A stretch of 64,000 nt of DNA from Paulownia fortunei (GCA_019321725.1 CM033106.1:16156551-16220550), one strand, 5' to 3'. Shown: positions 33,042 through 45,819, counted from the first letter of the stretch. Made by a program: numbers and translations. The notes: generated by a model not told the origin, from the letters alone.

Positions 33042-33902
33042 ATGGATGCCCAAGTAGCTTTTTCTGATCTCTATAGTACTGGCAAACTTGATGGCCAAAA
33101 CTATGCGACGTGCATAGAAAAATTCATTTTTTGTTGCACAAAGAAAAGATCCTTGATCATCTAACCACTACTATGTATATGCCAATTGAGCTAGAAAATG
33201 GACCAACTGCCCAATATCGTCGTGATATGGACGCATATAAATTAGTTGGGGGATCAAGAAAAGAGTTCGCGCTTTACTATATTGAGCTACATGCACGATA
33301 ATCTAATTCGTGAGTTTGAACAGTATCCTACAGCTAGAGAGCTATGGGATGTGTTAAAGGTCACGTACGGTAACATTTCGGCTACAAGACCGAGGGCACT
33401 AACCCTTAGGTTCAACCAGTACGTACTTGACCCGAAGCACTCGATGACCCAACATCTTGATGTGATGAAGGATATGATTCGAGAGCTTCAAAATGCTAGA
33501 AGTGAGCTTAGTGATGAACAACAAGTTTTGGCTGTCCTAAGGTCACTACCTAAGCAGACTTAGGGACATGTTATGCTTGTGCTTGCGCATAATGAGCAAA
33601 TCCAGATATTCGACAATGTCGCCAGTCATCTCAAGCTTGAGGCTGATGGTTAAGAGTCGGCGCGAGCACAAGCAGTAGCTCTTGTTGCACATGCTGGATA
33701 TCGTAAGCCAAATAAAGACAAATGCTGGGACAAGCAGAAGGATACTGGACAAAGCAGTGGTCGAAGCCAGAACGTGGCCCACAAGGTGACAAGTCTATGA
33801 AGCATCACCGAGGAAAGAGGGGTGGAAAGAAGAAAGATAAGTGTTTTAACTGTGGAAAGTTGGATCACTTCGCTCGTGATTGCACTGAGCCGAAGAAGGT
33901 AA
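33042..33902 (+). pseudogene. Copia gag with zinc knuckle
   Basis: Gag of a plus-strand Ty1/copia element, the protein that packages element RNA. It starts at MDAQVAFSDLYSTGKLDGQN (33042), and the usual 'L-x-G-x-N-Y-x-x-W' site reads LDGQNYATC. It then moves through three frames (33042-33163, 33110-33301, 33246-33563), with the PTARELWDVLKVTYGN and LRSLP blocks typical of this domain. In the last frame, CFNCGKLDHFARDC (33842-33883) is a complete CX2CX4HX4C knuckle preceded by a lysine-rich tract. At least three frameshifts or stops make it non-functional. Confidence 0.85.
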
Positions 33903-33939
33903 GACCCACTCTTAGCTCTCTTAGTTCATTTGTACGCTC

Positions 33940-34232
33940 GCATGTTTTTGTTGCTAATTCTCTCCTTGGTTGGATTATAGACACATGGGCAACAAAACAT
34001 ATGAAAAGCGATCGAGCAGGATTTATAGATTATCATTGCAATATGCACCTAGCATTCGATGTAATTTACTTTCAGTTAGTGCACTTTCTCAACATGATTT
34101 TTTTTTCTTGTTTGAGCGAACCAGCCTGTCTATTTTTTATGACAAAGACCTTTATAGTTTAGAATTTATGAATAAGGGATTTTTCATGTTAGAATTATCC
34201 AATGATTACGTTTCTTATTTTTTCGACAGTTG
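33940..34232 (+). pseudogene. Copia protease remnant
   Basis: The active site reads WIIDTWATKHM, where copia elements have D-S-G-A-T-x-H-M; the glycine next to the catalytic aspartate is replaced by tryptophan, which should abolish activity. After a frameshift near 34045 the frame continues with CNLLSVSALSQHDF and a segment typical of the end of this domain, stopping at 34233. It follows gag directly and precedes the integrase zinc-binding region. Confidence 0.75.
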
Positions 34233-34239
34233 ATGCTAT

Positions 34240-35285
34240 TTCTGATTCTATTAAGTGGCATGCAAGATTAGGGCACATAGGACAAGAAAGGATGACTAGG
34301 TTAGCTTGAGAAGGTTTTTTAGGCCACTTCCCTAAAGTCAACCTTCCTGTGTGTGAACCATGTCTGGCAAAAAAAGCTTGCCAGAAGCCTTTTGGAAAGG
34401 CAAAGAGGGCTACTAATCCTTTAGAGTTAGTCCACTCGGATATATGTGGACCCATAAATGTGAGGGCACGACATGGTGTATCCTATTTTCTCACTTTTAT
34501 TGATAATTATTCGCGCTATGGGTTAGTATATCTCTTATCTCATCGATCAGAAGCGCTTGATTGTTTTAAGCGATTCTTGGCAGAGGTTGAGAACTAAAGA
34601 GATAGGAACCTTAAAATTCTACGTACTGATAGAGGGTGAGAATATTTGTCTGATCAGTTTAGATAAATGTGTGAAGAAAAAGGGATCATCAGATAATTGA
34701 TGATTCCACACACACCGCAACAAAATGGGGTTGCAGAGAGAAGGAATCGCACACTTCTAGATATGGCCAAATCAATGATGGCGCAAGCAAATCTTCCAAT
34801 ATCATTGTGGGGTGATGCAATTTTGACTGCTGCCTACATATTAAACCGTGTACCTTCTAAGTTAGTTCCTTTGATACCCTATGAGATGTGGCATGGCAGA
34901 AAGCATAGTTTAGAAGGCTTGCGCCTTTGGGGTTAGCTGGTTTGTTCACAACACTTCTCATAAGCATAGGAAGCTTGGCCCTAGAGTGGTCAAACATATC
35001 TTTATAAGGTATTGTGATCACTCAAAGTGTTATGTGATATACGGTGAACACCCTGATGGAGGAATGATTGAAATTGAGTCCCGTGATGTGAATTTCCTCG
35101 AGGAGGTTTTTCCGACCATTGGTGAAGTTAAAAGGGCCCTTAAACCGTATGATTTGCAAGATCCTCAAAGTGGCGCTCCAATCCCTGGCGAGGGTGAGGC
35201 TTCGCAGCCTTATCCAGTAATTGATGGGGATAATGCAAGCGACCTTAAATTCAGTGGGAGTGACCCACTGGAAGAAGACTCTTAA
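34240..35285 (+). pseudogene. Copia integrase
   Basis: Integrase that would insert the element copy into host DNA. The HHCC zinc-binding part is readable (WHARLGHIG, then CEPCLAKKAC). The DDE catalytic residues are present: D in VHSDICGP (about 34435), D in LRTDRG (about 34626) and E in GVAERRNRT (about 34735), preceded by TPQQNG. The end includes a GRK..LRLWG block and the FIRYCDHSKCYVIY segment. Stops occur near 34308, 34596, 34640, 34695 and 34936. The frame 34986-35285 is the C-terminal linker to RT. Confidence 0.85.
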
Positions 35286-35357
35286 AATCCACAAGCACAT
35301 AATAGCAAACATGGAAATATACCCCATCGGTATTATGAGATCAAAGGGGAATCTTTC

Positions 35358-36260
35358 ATGTGTGCTTCTGTGGATGTTGATAAGCCAACCACTTATGAAG
35401 AGGCTATGACTTCTCCAAATGCAAATGAGTGGATAGCTGCTATGAAAGAAGAATTGAGCTCAATGGCTAAGAACCATGTTTGGGAGCTAGTCGATCTTCC
35501 ATTTGGACGCAAGACTATTGGGAATAAATGGGTTCTAAAGGTCAATCAAAAGTCAGATGGATCAATCTTAAAGTATAAAGCTCGACTTGTGGCAAAGGAT
35601 TATATCCAAAGAGAGGGTATAGATTATGAAGAGACATTCTCCCCAGAGGTGAGGTTTGCCTCTATTCGCCTTATATTAGCTATTGTCGCCCACCTAGTTC
35701 TGAAATTATTTCAGATGGACATTAAGACAACATTTCTTAATGGAGAGTTGGATGAGGAGATCTATATGGATCAACCTATTGGATTTTAGGAAATGGGATA
35801 AGAACGCAAAGTATGCTGCTTTAAACATTCTATTTATGGACTGAAACAATCATCCAGACAGTGGTACCATCGATTTTATCGAGCTATCACTATGATAGGC
35901 TTTACGATGGTCGAGGAAGACCATTTTGTGTATGTCAAGAGAAGTGGGAGGAATTTCTTAATACTCTCACTGTATGTGGATGATATTTTGTTAGCTAGGA
36001 ATGATATGGAGATGATTGTCACCACTCAAAAGTGGCTGTCCTCTACTTTTGAGATGAAGGACATGGGAGAAACTAAATATATACTTGGAGTTAAGATATA
36101 CCGGGATCGTTCTAGAAAACTCTTGAGTTTGTCTCAAGAGGCTTATATCAAGAGGATTATAGAACGCTTCTATATGCATAATGCTAATCCTATTTACATA
36201 CCCATGGATAAGAACTGTGTTGGCCCTAAGACAAAAAAAAAGGGAACGCATGGCTAAGGT
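35358..36260 (+). pseudogene. Copia reverse transcriptase
   Basis: RT that copies element RNA into DNA. Readable blocks in order: EWIAAMKEELSSM, WELVDLP, IGNKWVLKVNQKSDGSI, YKARLVAKDY, YEETFSP, FQMDIKTTFLNGELDEEIYM (first catalytic aspartate), a stop at 35787-35789, SIYGLKQSSRQW, LSLYVDDILLA (catalytic YVDD intact) and TKYILGVKIYRDRS. Apart from one stop and a frameshift at 35790-35890 it is the best kept polymerase here. It runs into RNase H in another frame near 36200. Confidence 0.88.
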
Positions 36261-36930
36261 TCCATATGCGATCGTAATAGGGAATCTGATGTACGCAATG
36301 ATGTGTACTCGACCAGACCTGTACTTTGCAGTTGGAATGGTGAGTAGATATCAAAGTAATCCTAGACACAACCATTGGGCCGTGGTCAAAAAGATACTTA
36401 GATATTTGAAGGGAACAAGTGATCTCGCTTTGTGCTACCATGGAGGTAGTTTAAAACTAATTGGATATAGTGATGCTGATGGATCAGTGAATAGAAATGA
36501 GTGCAAATCCACATCGGGATATGTATTCTTATTGGGAGGCACTACTATCACTTGGTGTAGCAAGAAGTAGCCTTGTATCTCTTTATCCACCATGGAGGTC
36601 GAGTACGTTGCTTGTACATTAGCAGTCCAATAGGCTATCTGGTCAAGGAGATTCTTGCAGAGTCTACGCATTGCGACACATGTTGATGATGCAGTTGTTG
36701 TCTATTGTGATAATGCAGCTGCACTAGCATATGCTAAGGACCCTAAGTATCATGGGCGGACTAAGCATATTTACACCAGATATCACTTCATTTGAGAGAG
36801 CATTGCGCAAGGTCAAGTTGTTCTCAGGCATATTCCTACTAGTGATATGGTCGTTGGTCCTTTTACTAAGTCTTTGCGGAGAGATATGTTCCAAAGGCAT
36901 GTTAGTAGTATGGGACTTCATAGGATTTGA
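36260..36930 (+). pseudogene. Copia RNase H
   Basis: Begins with IGNLMYAMMCTRPDLYFAVG, the RT-RNase H connection. RNase H proper starts at LIGYSDADGSVNR (first catalytic aspartate), then KSTSGYVFLLGG and ITWCSKK followed by a stop at 36568. Beyond it VEYVACTLAVQ, the DNAAALAYAKDPKYHGRTKH block and the end near RRDMFQRHVSSMGL (to about 36930) are readable in shifted frames. It degrades the RNA strand during reverse transcription. Inactive because of the stop and frameshifts. Confidence 0.82.
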
Positions 36931-38590
36931 GTTAATAGGCCTGTATGAACACTCTGTTGATTAATGAGATTTTTTTTCTTGTTAAATTTTTTAGTGTACT
37001 GAGTCTATTATGAATGTCACCAGGCTTAGATTGACCTACTTACATGGGCAATCACCCTAGTACTTTGACAGCGAGCAGGAGGAGACTCAAAGATCATGTT
37101 CGCACCATTGGGAGGGGCACTAATGATAGCCTTGACGTTTGGAATAGCGAGGAAGGTTAAAGTTTAATTTATAGTCGCCTTGGCATGAGGCCAAGATAAG
37201 ATCATACTTGATCAATTATGAAGTATGTCCAAACTTCATAAAATCCTGTATATAGCCGAATGTGCGAACTACTACATGACATTTTAGAGAGTGACTTATG
37301 ATGGTACGTAGGTCAGGCACTTAGATAGTGACTGGACTAAGATTCGTATGATGTTAAGAGCGTGGCATGCCCAATTTGAGTGGGAGCTCGATCATAGCAT
37401 GTATTCATACTACATGTGCTTTGAGACGACCTTATAAGTGGAGTGACTAAATGGATTCTTACTTCGTCACTGTGTGAGCCCTTAATATGTTTTTTGTACC
37501 CTTTGGACTCTGGATCGTGTCTTGAGGTGTAAGCTTGATGACGCTACTTTAGCATATTTCCAATGACCACGTTCGATCCGGTCTGTTGGAGCGTGACTAA
37601 GAAAGCTATCAGGACTAAGCTGATTGACATAAGGGGCCGAGAAAGAGCTAAGCTGGTAACACACTTTTGTTCTATGGCTCATTGGTTGACCGACTAAGTT
37701 AAAAATGTGTTTGACATAGTCATGAGCATAGATACATAGCTGAGAGAGTCAAGCATGCTCTACTCATTATAGAGGGATCAGAGATGTTTGATCTAGTGCG
37801 ACTACATAGTTTGGGTTACATAGTGAGTTTTGAGTTGTAGAGTTATGTTAGTTAGGTGATGACTTAATATAACTTTCCTTACTTGTTCCTTTCTGGCTTG
37901 GTCACACGCTTTATTCCCTATATGAAAAAAGGGACGTGAAATGAGAATTATGGGGATGTGTTTCGAATGAGTCGATTCAAATATGTATGAGTGGGTGATA
38001 TTGTTGCATTTTTTATTTGCATCTATATTTGTGATTGGTTAGAATCCTATTTGGATAAGGATGATGGTTATCAAGAAACTTCTCCTAATTGGACTCAAAG
38101 AGTGATAGGGATAGAGAGAATCTTTTTTGTTATCTCTCCCTATCACTATAAGATATCACAATGATACATAATTTAACTAACAGAAAAATATTCTTTTTCC
38201 TCCATATTCTCTCTACGTTTATTCTTGAAATATCACCAAAAATTTAGAAATCTCCACGGATTTAAGGTATGTAGTTAAAAATTTAGTGAATGCTCTACTA
38301 GTATTTATTGGAGCGAGAAAGACTGTGACGATATTATTGGGAGGTAGGCGAGATGTTCATCCATGAATTAAACGAATTTTCATTATTGAGGTAATATTGG
38401 TTCAATTATTATATATATGCGATTATAAATTGCTTACATTTTTATTAGAATAATTTCATGTTAAAAATAGGACTTTTAATTAGATATAAAAATACACAAT
38501 TATATATTATTTTTTATTTTCAAAAATTAAGGAAAATGAAAGAAATCATATTATATTAATATGGATAAAAAACTCAATTCTAAAATAATT
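36931..38590 (+). other. 3' non-coding part and probable 3' LTR of the plus copia
   Basis: No gene. A purine-rich stretch GGGACGTGAAATGAGAAT at 37932-37949, followed by TATGGGGATGTG, is the best candidate for a polypurine tract and LTR start (TGTTGGGGATGTG before decay), but this is inference. The following 600 bp have LTR-like features: AT-rich, and a TTCTTTTTCCTCCATATTCTC tract as found near copia transcription starts. T2 interrupts it at 38590. The segment 37100-37930 shows nothing recognisable. Confidence 0.35.
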
Positions 38591-41517
38591 TGTGATACCC
38601 GAGCCTCTTACTACTCACATGGCTAAATATGATTCATGCATTACATGTTAATTTTATATGCTATTTGCATTTCTATTGACATTGCATAATTTATTTCATT
38701 TTATACGACATTCTTGAATATTAAACTTAATTCTGAAGCTCTTGCACGATATTAGTTATTGAATTTCTTAATCTAAGTAGTTGATTTTATATTGAAATAA
38801 GAAGAAAATGAGGTGGATCAATATTAGATATAGATGAGATGTATAGGTTATAATTTTGGAAGTGCTAAAAGTGTTACTAGTAACCTTATACGGTTTAATT
38901 TGATTTGATCAAGTTATTTCAAAAGTATATATTTGTAAATTAGCATACTTGGGATATTGGACATGATATAATATGAATTAAGTGTCATATTACAAGGCTC
39001 TTATGTGCATATGATTTTAGAAATGCAAACTAGATAATTCTTTAAGAATCGGATGCGAATCGCTTTGGAGATCGAATGAACGGACATAGGAATTACCTAT
39101 GGTAATGAATGGTGATTAAGATAGGTTGCAACCAAATAAAAATAGATGAGACACACAAGATTAGGGCTGCAAGATAAGGGAGAAAATCAGATTTGCCATT
39201 TACTTGCCACCTCATGCTTTCTTATTAAGCTTAAGCTAACACCTCAAACCTTCACCCTTAAGCAACGACCAGACCCTCATTTCAGCCATTTTCATCTTCC
39301 AAACACACACCTTAAGGTCTCCATGTGATCCAAATTGATTCCAAGTTGAAATAAAAGCAAGAAAAGCAAAGAAGAAGTGATTACCATCAAGTTAGCCTCA
39401 AAATCTGCATAGGTAACACTTATCTACGGTTTTGCCTTTGATTTTCAGATTATTATGAATGGTTTTATGGCTTATTAAGCTTTCAATATCTCTTATAAAA
39501 GTGTTAGGAAGTTTTTAGTTAGACTTTGGTGCACAAAGAAAGGGTTTTTGATCACAAACACTTAATAGGAAATACTTGTGGCAGAAACTGTCATCTTACT
39601 GTTTTCTTGTGTTTTAGACTTCAAAAGTGTATGTTATGTTGAATAAAACCTATAATTATTACCATTTACATTACCATATATGAGTTAAGAGTATTGGAAT
39701 GAATTTTTATCAGTTGGAAATTGAAATAGAGAATGATATTGGAGAAACACTCAAACTGCCAAAATAGCAAAATCTGTTTTGGTGTGCTGTGAAGGAAACT
39801 GAATTAAGGGAGCTAAATCGATTATTTTTGGTAATAATACGACCTGGTTGTCTCATTATATATGTTATCTAAGTATGGTGAAAATTTTGGAGTGATTGAA
39901 TATACTTAAGGGTGCCAAAACCATTAATGTCATGAAGTGTGCAAAACTGTCACGGTAGGAAATAATCTGTTTCAGTATGTCGTGAAGAGAGCTGAACTTG
40001 GGAAGCTATATCCGTGATTTTTAGCAATTCTATGATATGGTTACATTTATATACATGTTATATAAGTGTGGTAAAAATTTTGGAGTGATTGGATATGTTT
40101 AGGGATGTTAAAATTATCATGCAACTAAACTTGACAGCAAGAAAATATGAAAATGTGAATCTGCCACATTTGATCACTTAGCATGTTTCAACCTAGACAT
40201 GTTGTTGTTGAGTGTTAAAAATTAGGTACATGCTATTAGAGTTATAATACTTCAATTACATGATGTTTTCATGTATTTAAGATGAGAAATTGAGGTATTT
40301 GAGGGGCTATATTGGGTTCTAGTTTGTGAAAGCTTGATTGTTAGCTTATAGCTTGGTGTTTAAGGTTTAGTATGAGATTTTGCGCTTTCAACTTGCCAAA
40401 TTGGGAATTGTGCTTGATGTTGGGTAATATTACAGGCTATTTTACATCTAAGGTTGGAGAGGAATACTAAACAAATTTAGACTAAGCCACCAACCAAGTG
40501 AAAGGTAAGTAAAGATTCATTTGCAACTACAATGCATAGACATAGTAGATGTGTGAATTATATGTAATATCATAAATCATATGTGCATAGTAGAGGGCTC
40601 TCCATTGAGCATACATATATGGGCATTGTCATTAGCACGTTCATGCATCATATACTAGTATTGTGATAAATCTTGCATTGCACGGCATGATTCAGAGAAA
40701 GGAAAATGTTTTGTTGACCACTATTAGTGTACCGAAGCATGCATGGATTTGCATGGTGTTATGCATGGATTTGCAGGTTCGCGTGCATGGATTTGCATGC
40801 GTATGAGTATGCATAGATTTGCATGCTTATATGATTATTGGCCATTGGATTATGGTGGTATACAGAGCTCTTTTCCGGTGCATGAGATAGTAGCGTTGGT
40901 CAGGGGCCCAAGAAAGAAATGATTTTGAAAGAAATATTTTGATGCATAAAATTGCATTGTGAGCATAGCATTTTGAGTTGCATGACTTGATATTGTGGAT
41001 TATTCTTTGACATGCATAATCTTTACTTGCTGAGCGTTAGTTCATATAGTTTATGCATTGTAGGTGAGAACGATGATACTTGAAACATCTTTGGCTGGCT
41101 GGTCGGCTGTTGGAGCTCCTGCAGGTGTTTGAGGGAGTGTGTACATGGATGACGACCTGTTGGGCTATTTTGTTGGCTTGTTATATTTTGAGTCTGGTGT
41201 ATTATGTTTTTAGATTGGTACTATATTTCTCTTTTAAAACTTTACTATAGTTAAGTATGTAAATATTGTGGTCGTTGTGGGTGTTGTGTTTTTATATAAA
41301 TACTGATCCTTCTATTTTAAATAGGGTTGTGTATGTAAGAAGTGATTTAACTTTTCTTAAAATGTTAAAAAAAAATATTCCATACATGCACACAGGTTCT
41401 ACCATGTCAAATTATACAATATATATGGTTGTGTAGGAATGGGGGGTGTTACATAATTCAAATGGAATGATATTATATTAATGCATAAAAAACTCAATTA
41501 GTTCAAATAATTCAAAA
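38548..41517 (+). repeat. Tandem duplication of about 57 bp, split by T2
   Basis: Unit one is 38548-38590 plus 41459-41464, unit two 41465-41517. Both read RATATTATATTAAT, GATAAAAAACTCAATT or GCATAAAAAACTCAATT, then AATAATTCAAA. The pair becomes evident only when T2 is removed; T2 landed in the tail of unit one. Confidence 0.65.
38586..41458 (+). mobile_element. Solo LTR T2 with target duplication TAATT
   Basis: A 2863-bp element (38591-41453) starting TGTGATACCCGAGCC and ending GGGTGTTACA, with TAATT at 38586-38590 and 41454-41458. It is nearly the same as T1 but has one instead of two 48-bp units and a shorter poly-A run near 41372. Ends are imperfect inverted repeats (TGTGATACCC and TGTAACACCC). 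It has no internal region, so it is a solo LTR. The 60-codon frame at 39146 is not conserved in T1 and is chance. Confidence 0.9.
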
Positions 41518-42070
41518 GTAATCATATTATTTGTATATGTAATTGCAAGGTATTGTAATCATTTCCAGAATCATATTCAGTTAGTAAAAGAGTTTAAGGA
41601 ATCACCTCTCATTCCAAGCGCGTGCAAAACACACTTGTTAATTTTGATAGAATAAGATTTTTTTTTATAGAATTTTTCATTAATGCGAAGGGTTTTTAGA
41701 ATATTTTTTTAACAAATGAGATTTTTAGTCACTTCTCTTTAACATAGGGGGCTTTTTTGCATTTATCCCTTAATAATTTTGGGACATGCTGATGCTGTGT
41801 TTCGTTTCATTTTGAAAAAAAAAAAAAAAAAACAGAATTTCATTGTTTTTTGGGGAATTAAGATTATTTAAAGAAAAAAAACAATAAGCTTTGCAAAAGA
41901 ACAACTATCCACTAAATTATCATTCTCAAAATACCTCTCAAAATGAGTTTTTATTTTTTTCAAATCTCACGCTTCCTCTTAAAACGAGTTGGATAAGATA
42001 ATTATTTCATGTGATGGAATTAAGGGATATTATAAATACTCAATCTATTCCATCTCAAATTCTCCATTTA

Positions 42071-43673
42071 TTAAACATTTTGATAAAGTGACGCTTCTAA
42101 ATGGAGATATATGAGCAAATTGTAAGTATTGCTCTCAATCTTATAAATTTCAATCTAGAGGCGGTTATGGATACTTAAAAAGACATGTAGAGAAAAAACA
42201 TCTTGTTGAATTTGGACTCAAATGTCGTTGTTTGCATCGTCCGGTGCTCATGGAGGTAACAATCTTTCTTTATTTAAATATAATGATGTTAGAGGTAACA
42301 ATCCAGCGGCTAAAGGTATTCCATGAACCACACTAACACGTCATATAAAAAATTATATTAAAACTAAAAAATAGTTAAGAGAAATATTAAATAATATAAA
42401 TAATAAAATTTCTTTATGTAGTGATATTTGGAGTGACCATTGGAAAATACATTCATATATGAGTATTACATGTCATTGGATTGATGATTCTTAGACACTT
42501 CAAAAAAGAATATTTGCATTTAGAGTTTTTGATGGTCCATACACAACGACAAATATTTCATAAATTATATTTTTAATATTAAATAATATAATTTAGTTGA
42601 TAATTTTTTTCCAATATTATTTGACAATATTGCAGTTAATAATGCTAGTATTTATGATATTAAAGTTGTATGTGAACCATCAATTGGTGGTAATTTTTTT
42701 TAAATTAGATGGATATGTCATATTTTAAATTTATGTGTATAAGATGGTTTAAAAATTTTAGATAATCAACTTAAACATATTAGACAAATATCTTCTTATT
42801 TATGGACATATCCATACATTACTAAACAATGATTTAGATTTTGCAAAACCAACGATATGAGGCTAAAAAATTTACACGGGATGTTCCAACCCACTGGAAT
42901 TCAATATATACATTATTAGAAAAATATTTTGATTATAAAGATTTATTATATCAGTTTTTTTACAAACTGTCACTACTCCTTTGCATTTATATCCACACCA
43001 TTGAAAAATACGTGAAAAAAATTATAACATTTTAAAAATATTTAATGATGCTACTTTACAATTATCTAGTATTTATTCCCCAACTTCTCATTTAGTATTA
43101 TTAAATTATTATAATATTGCATTAGTTTTATATAATAATATTAACTCCGAAGATGAAAATTTAATAAATAGTGCTTTATCAATGCAGTTGAAATGAAAAA
43201 AATATTTTTTTGAAATTCCATATATTAATTTAATTATTATTGTTTTTGACCCTAGACTTAAATAAGAGGGTTTACAAAATATGATAATAATTTATTATAA
43301 TACTTTAAGACGTTATGAAAATGATTATACTCTAGATATAGAAAATATTATATTTAAAGTGAGAACACTTTTAATTGAATTTTATAATGAATATAGTTTC
43401 AAATATGACTCACAAACAAATCAAGTTGATATACAAAGAACTAATAGTAGTAACAGTTCTAGGCTTACGGTAGCACAACTTTTACTTAAGGAATGGATTA
43501 AACATCTTAGAGGATCCTCAAATTCCAGCCAGGAACTTGAGAGTTATTTTAATGTTTTATTTGAGTTTAATGAGACAGATAATGATGGAGAGTTCGATAT
43601 TTTGAAATTTAAGTTTAAAAATTTTCATTCAAATTTAAGTTTAATATTTCAAACCCTTGTTTTTGTTTTTTAA
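42071..43673 (+). pseudogene. hAT-family transposase with BED zinc finger, broken
   Basis: Relic of a DNA-transposon transposase. In order: a BED zinc finger (CKYCSQSYKF then LKRHVEKKH, giving the C-x2-C and H-x4-H ligands) at 42115-42215; the SLCSDIWSDHW block with the first catalytic aspartate position at about 42410-42440; FDNIAVNNASIYDIK at 42620-42665; ICHILNLCV at 42715-42740; DVPTHWNSIYTLLEKYFDYKD at 42880-42945; and a frame at 43281-43673 with the DUF4413-like region and ELESYFNVLFEFNETD, close to the start of the dimerisation domain. The last part of that domain is absent. Many stops make it dead. The GGTTCCG/CCGGTT-rich stretch at 43765-43890 may be the element's 3' end. Confidence 0.8.
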
Positions 43674-43764
43674 AAGTTGTAATTTTTAAAATTAATGGTT
43701 AGTTAAAAAGTTACAATTTTTCAAAATATAAGTCAAAATTTAAAAAAACAAATTCAAGGGTTAG

Positions 43765-43890
43765 ACCCGTAATCGCCGGTTCCAAATTTCAAAGCATAAC
43801 CGGCCTTGCCGATTATGGTTAAGAATCAAAATGTCCCAACCCGTAGAACCGACAATTCTGAACCAGAATCGCCAATTTCGGAACCGATCT
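43765..43890. other. Possible 3' subterminal region of the hAT element
   Basis: Contains CGCCGGTTCC, ACCGGCCTTGCCG, GTAGAACCGACAATTCTGAACC and CGGAACCGATCT: repeated AACCG/CGGTT words in both orientations, as seen in the ends of some plant hAT elements. No terminal inverted repeat was matched to a 5' partner. 43891-45465 beyond it shows AT-rich DNA with no gene. Confidence 0.35.
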
Positions 43891-45465
43891 AGTTTTGACT
43901 ATATTTGAAACCATCCTTTTATCTTTTCGACCTTTTCTAATTTGATTCTCATAGACTTTTTAGTTGTCAAGATCAATGTAAAAATGATCTAGATATCAGT
44001 ATAAAAATAAAAAATCAAGTAACATCATAAGTTAAAAGACTCAAAGGTCTTTAAACTTATTCTAAGCAATCATAATTATCTAGTATGGAAAAAAATATCT
44101 ATTTATGAGCGTCCACATATAGGTCCTACCACATCAAAGGTTGTTAATGTTTGGAGACCGTGACAATGATTAACCATAGTAGATATAAAATTATACTTCC
44201 TTTATCCTAAAATGTAATAGAGTTGAAAAGTTTAAGTTTTTGTTTACTTTTACCTTTTATTCTTAAAAATAATGGTTGAAGTTATTGGTCTCACATTTTT
44301 ACTTTGAAATAATTAATAGGATGGTTTTGAAAAAAGATTTCTATTTTTAAGAAATTGAATTGTATTTTAGAATATCCCAAAAGGAAATAATAGAAATAAA
44401 ATTCTAAAATTATTGCTTCTATTTTTTCTAACATCCCAAAAAATGACTTTATTTTCTAAAATAAAAAAATTATCTCACATAATTGTCGCCTCATTTAAAG
44501 TAATCACATGACTCTCGTATTTCTTATTCACTATTTTTGGGTATCATTATAAAGGTAGTCAAACTTTTCTCAATGCCAAGTCGAGAAAGGAAGTAGAAAA
44601 ATCAACTGTTAAGGGGTAGAAATTGCTAATAACTTTGACATTTTAGTGAAAAAAAATTATTTTAGGCTTATAAGTTATTAATATATTAATTTTGATTGTC
44701 AATAAAAATTATTATCACACTATTCATAGCAATAGGACTCCCAGTTAATTTTGTTTCAGCAAATGTTTTTTTCGAACAAATTTAATAGTCATTTCCGCAA
44801 AATTATTTAAAGTAACCCGATGAACACCAAAAACATGTGTGGTTCTAAATTTTAGGTGTATTTGATAAATTGTGTTGGAAAAAGAGCAAAAAAATTGGTT
44901 GGAAAAAGTGTAAAACAATGTGTTCGTATTCATTTGAAAAATGAAAATATTTTTTGAAAGAGTTATTTTTAAAAGTTGAAAATAATGGAAATGTATTTAG
45001 TTATATCTTTAAATAATGATAAATATAATGTCGTGTCATTTCACTAGGATGTTAGTAGTGTCAAGTCATAAAAGTAGTAATGTGTTTTATAATATACTGA
45101 AATTAAACAATGATTAAGTGAATGATGTTATTAAATAATTATTTACTTGTCATTTAAAAGTAAAGTTAGTTGACTGTTAATAGTGTACTAAAAGTTAATA
45201 ATTGTTAGGTGAATGATATTACTAAATAATATTTATAATAGCTTATTAATAAAAGGAAGCAAACATCTTGAATTCATTTTTCAACAGAATATTCTGTCAG
45301 AAATACTAATATAGACCAATATTTTATGTTGCTTTTTGCACCTGGCCTTTAAAAAAATATGAATTTAATTGTGTAATGATGCGGTATCACTTCTTTTCTT
45401 TCACTTCAAGTTGGCAAACGAACGAGAGTTGGACTGTTGTCTGCAATGCAATAAGTTATTAGGGG

Positions 45466-45693
45466 TGTCGGGTTGTTCCGATGAAAACCCTCCGATACTC
45501 AAGTTAGAACCAGAAAGAATTTAAAAAAGTATATTTAAAAATGTTTAGTAATAAAATGAATTATGTACATTTCACCAAATGGAAGAATATATATATATAT
45601 ATATATAGTATTTCTTATTAGGTTCAAACCTATCAGACCTTGAGTCGTTTGAAATTAGGTCTTCTTCTATTGGGTCTGGGCCGTGCCCCATCA
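45466..45693 (+). repeat. 228-bp dispersed repeat, copy 1
   Basis: Starts TGTCGGGTTGTTCCGATG and ends GCCCCATCA. It is directly repeated at 59344-59563 (TGTTGGGTTGTCTTGACG to CTCCATCA). TG..CA ends suggest a short LTR or an LTR fragment, but no target duplication was found. The (AT)n run at 45587-45607 is expanded relative to copy 2. Confidence 0.7.
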
Positions 45694-45819
45694 TAAGCTC
45701 CCTCACTCTTAAGTGATACTCGGTGTCGAGAATTGATTGAAAGTAAGTTGCATCGAATTATGCTTGGCTAACCGTTGTAGAATTGTGCCTTTTTTTTTAC
45801 TATAAGAGTTTGAGGGTTG

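Noticed and set aside
37100..37930. Possible host gene after the plus-strand copia
   Set aside because: The only frame is a 66-codon antisense one without domain; position fits the 3' non-coding part of the element.
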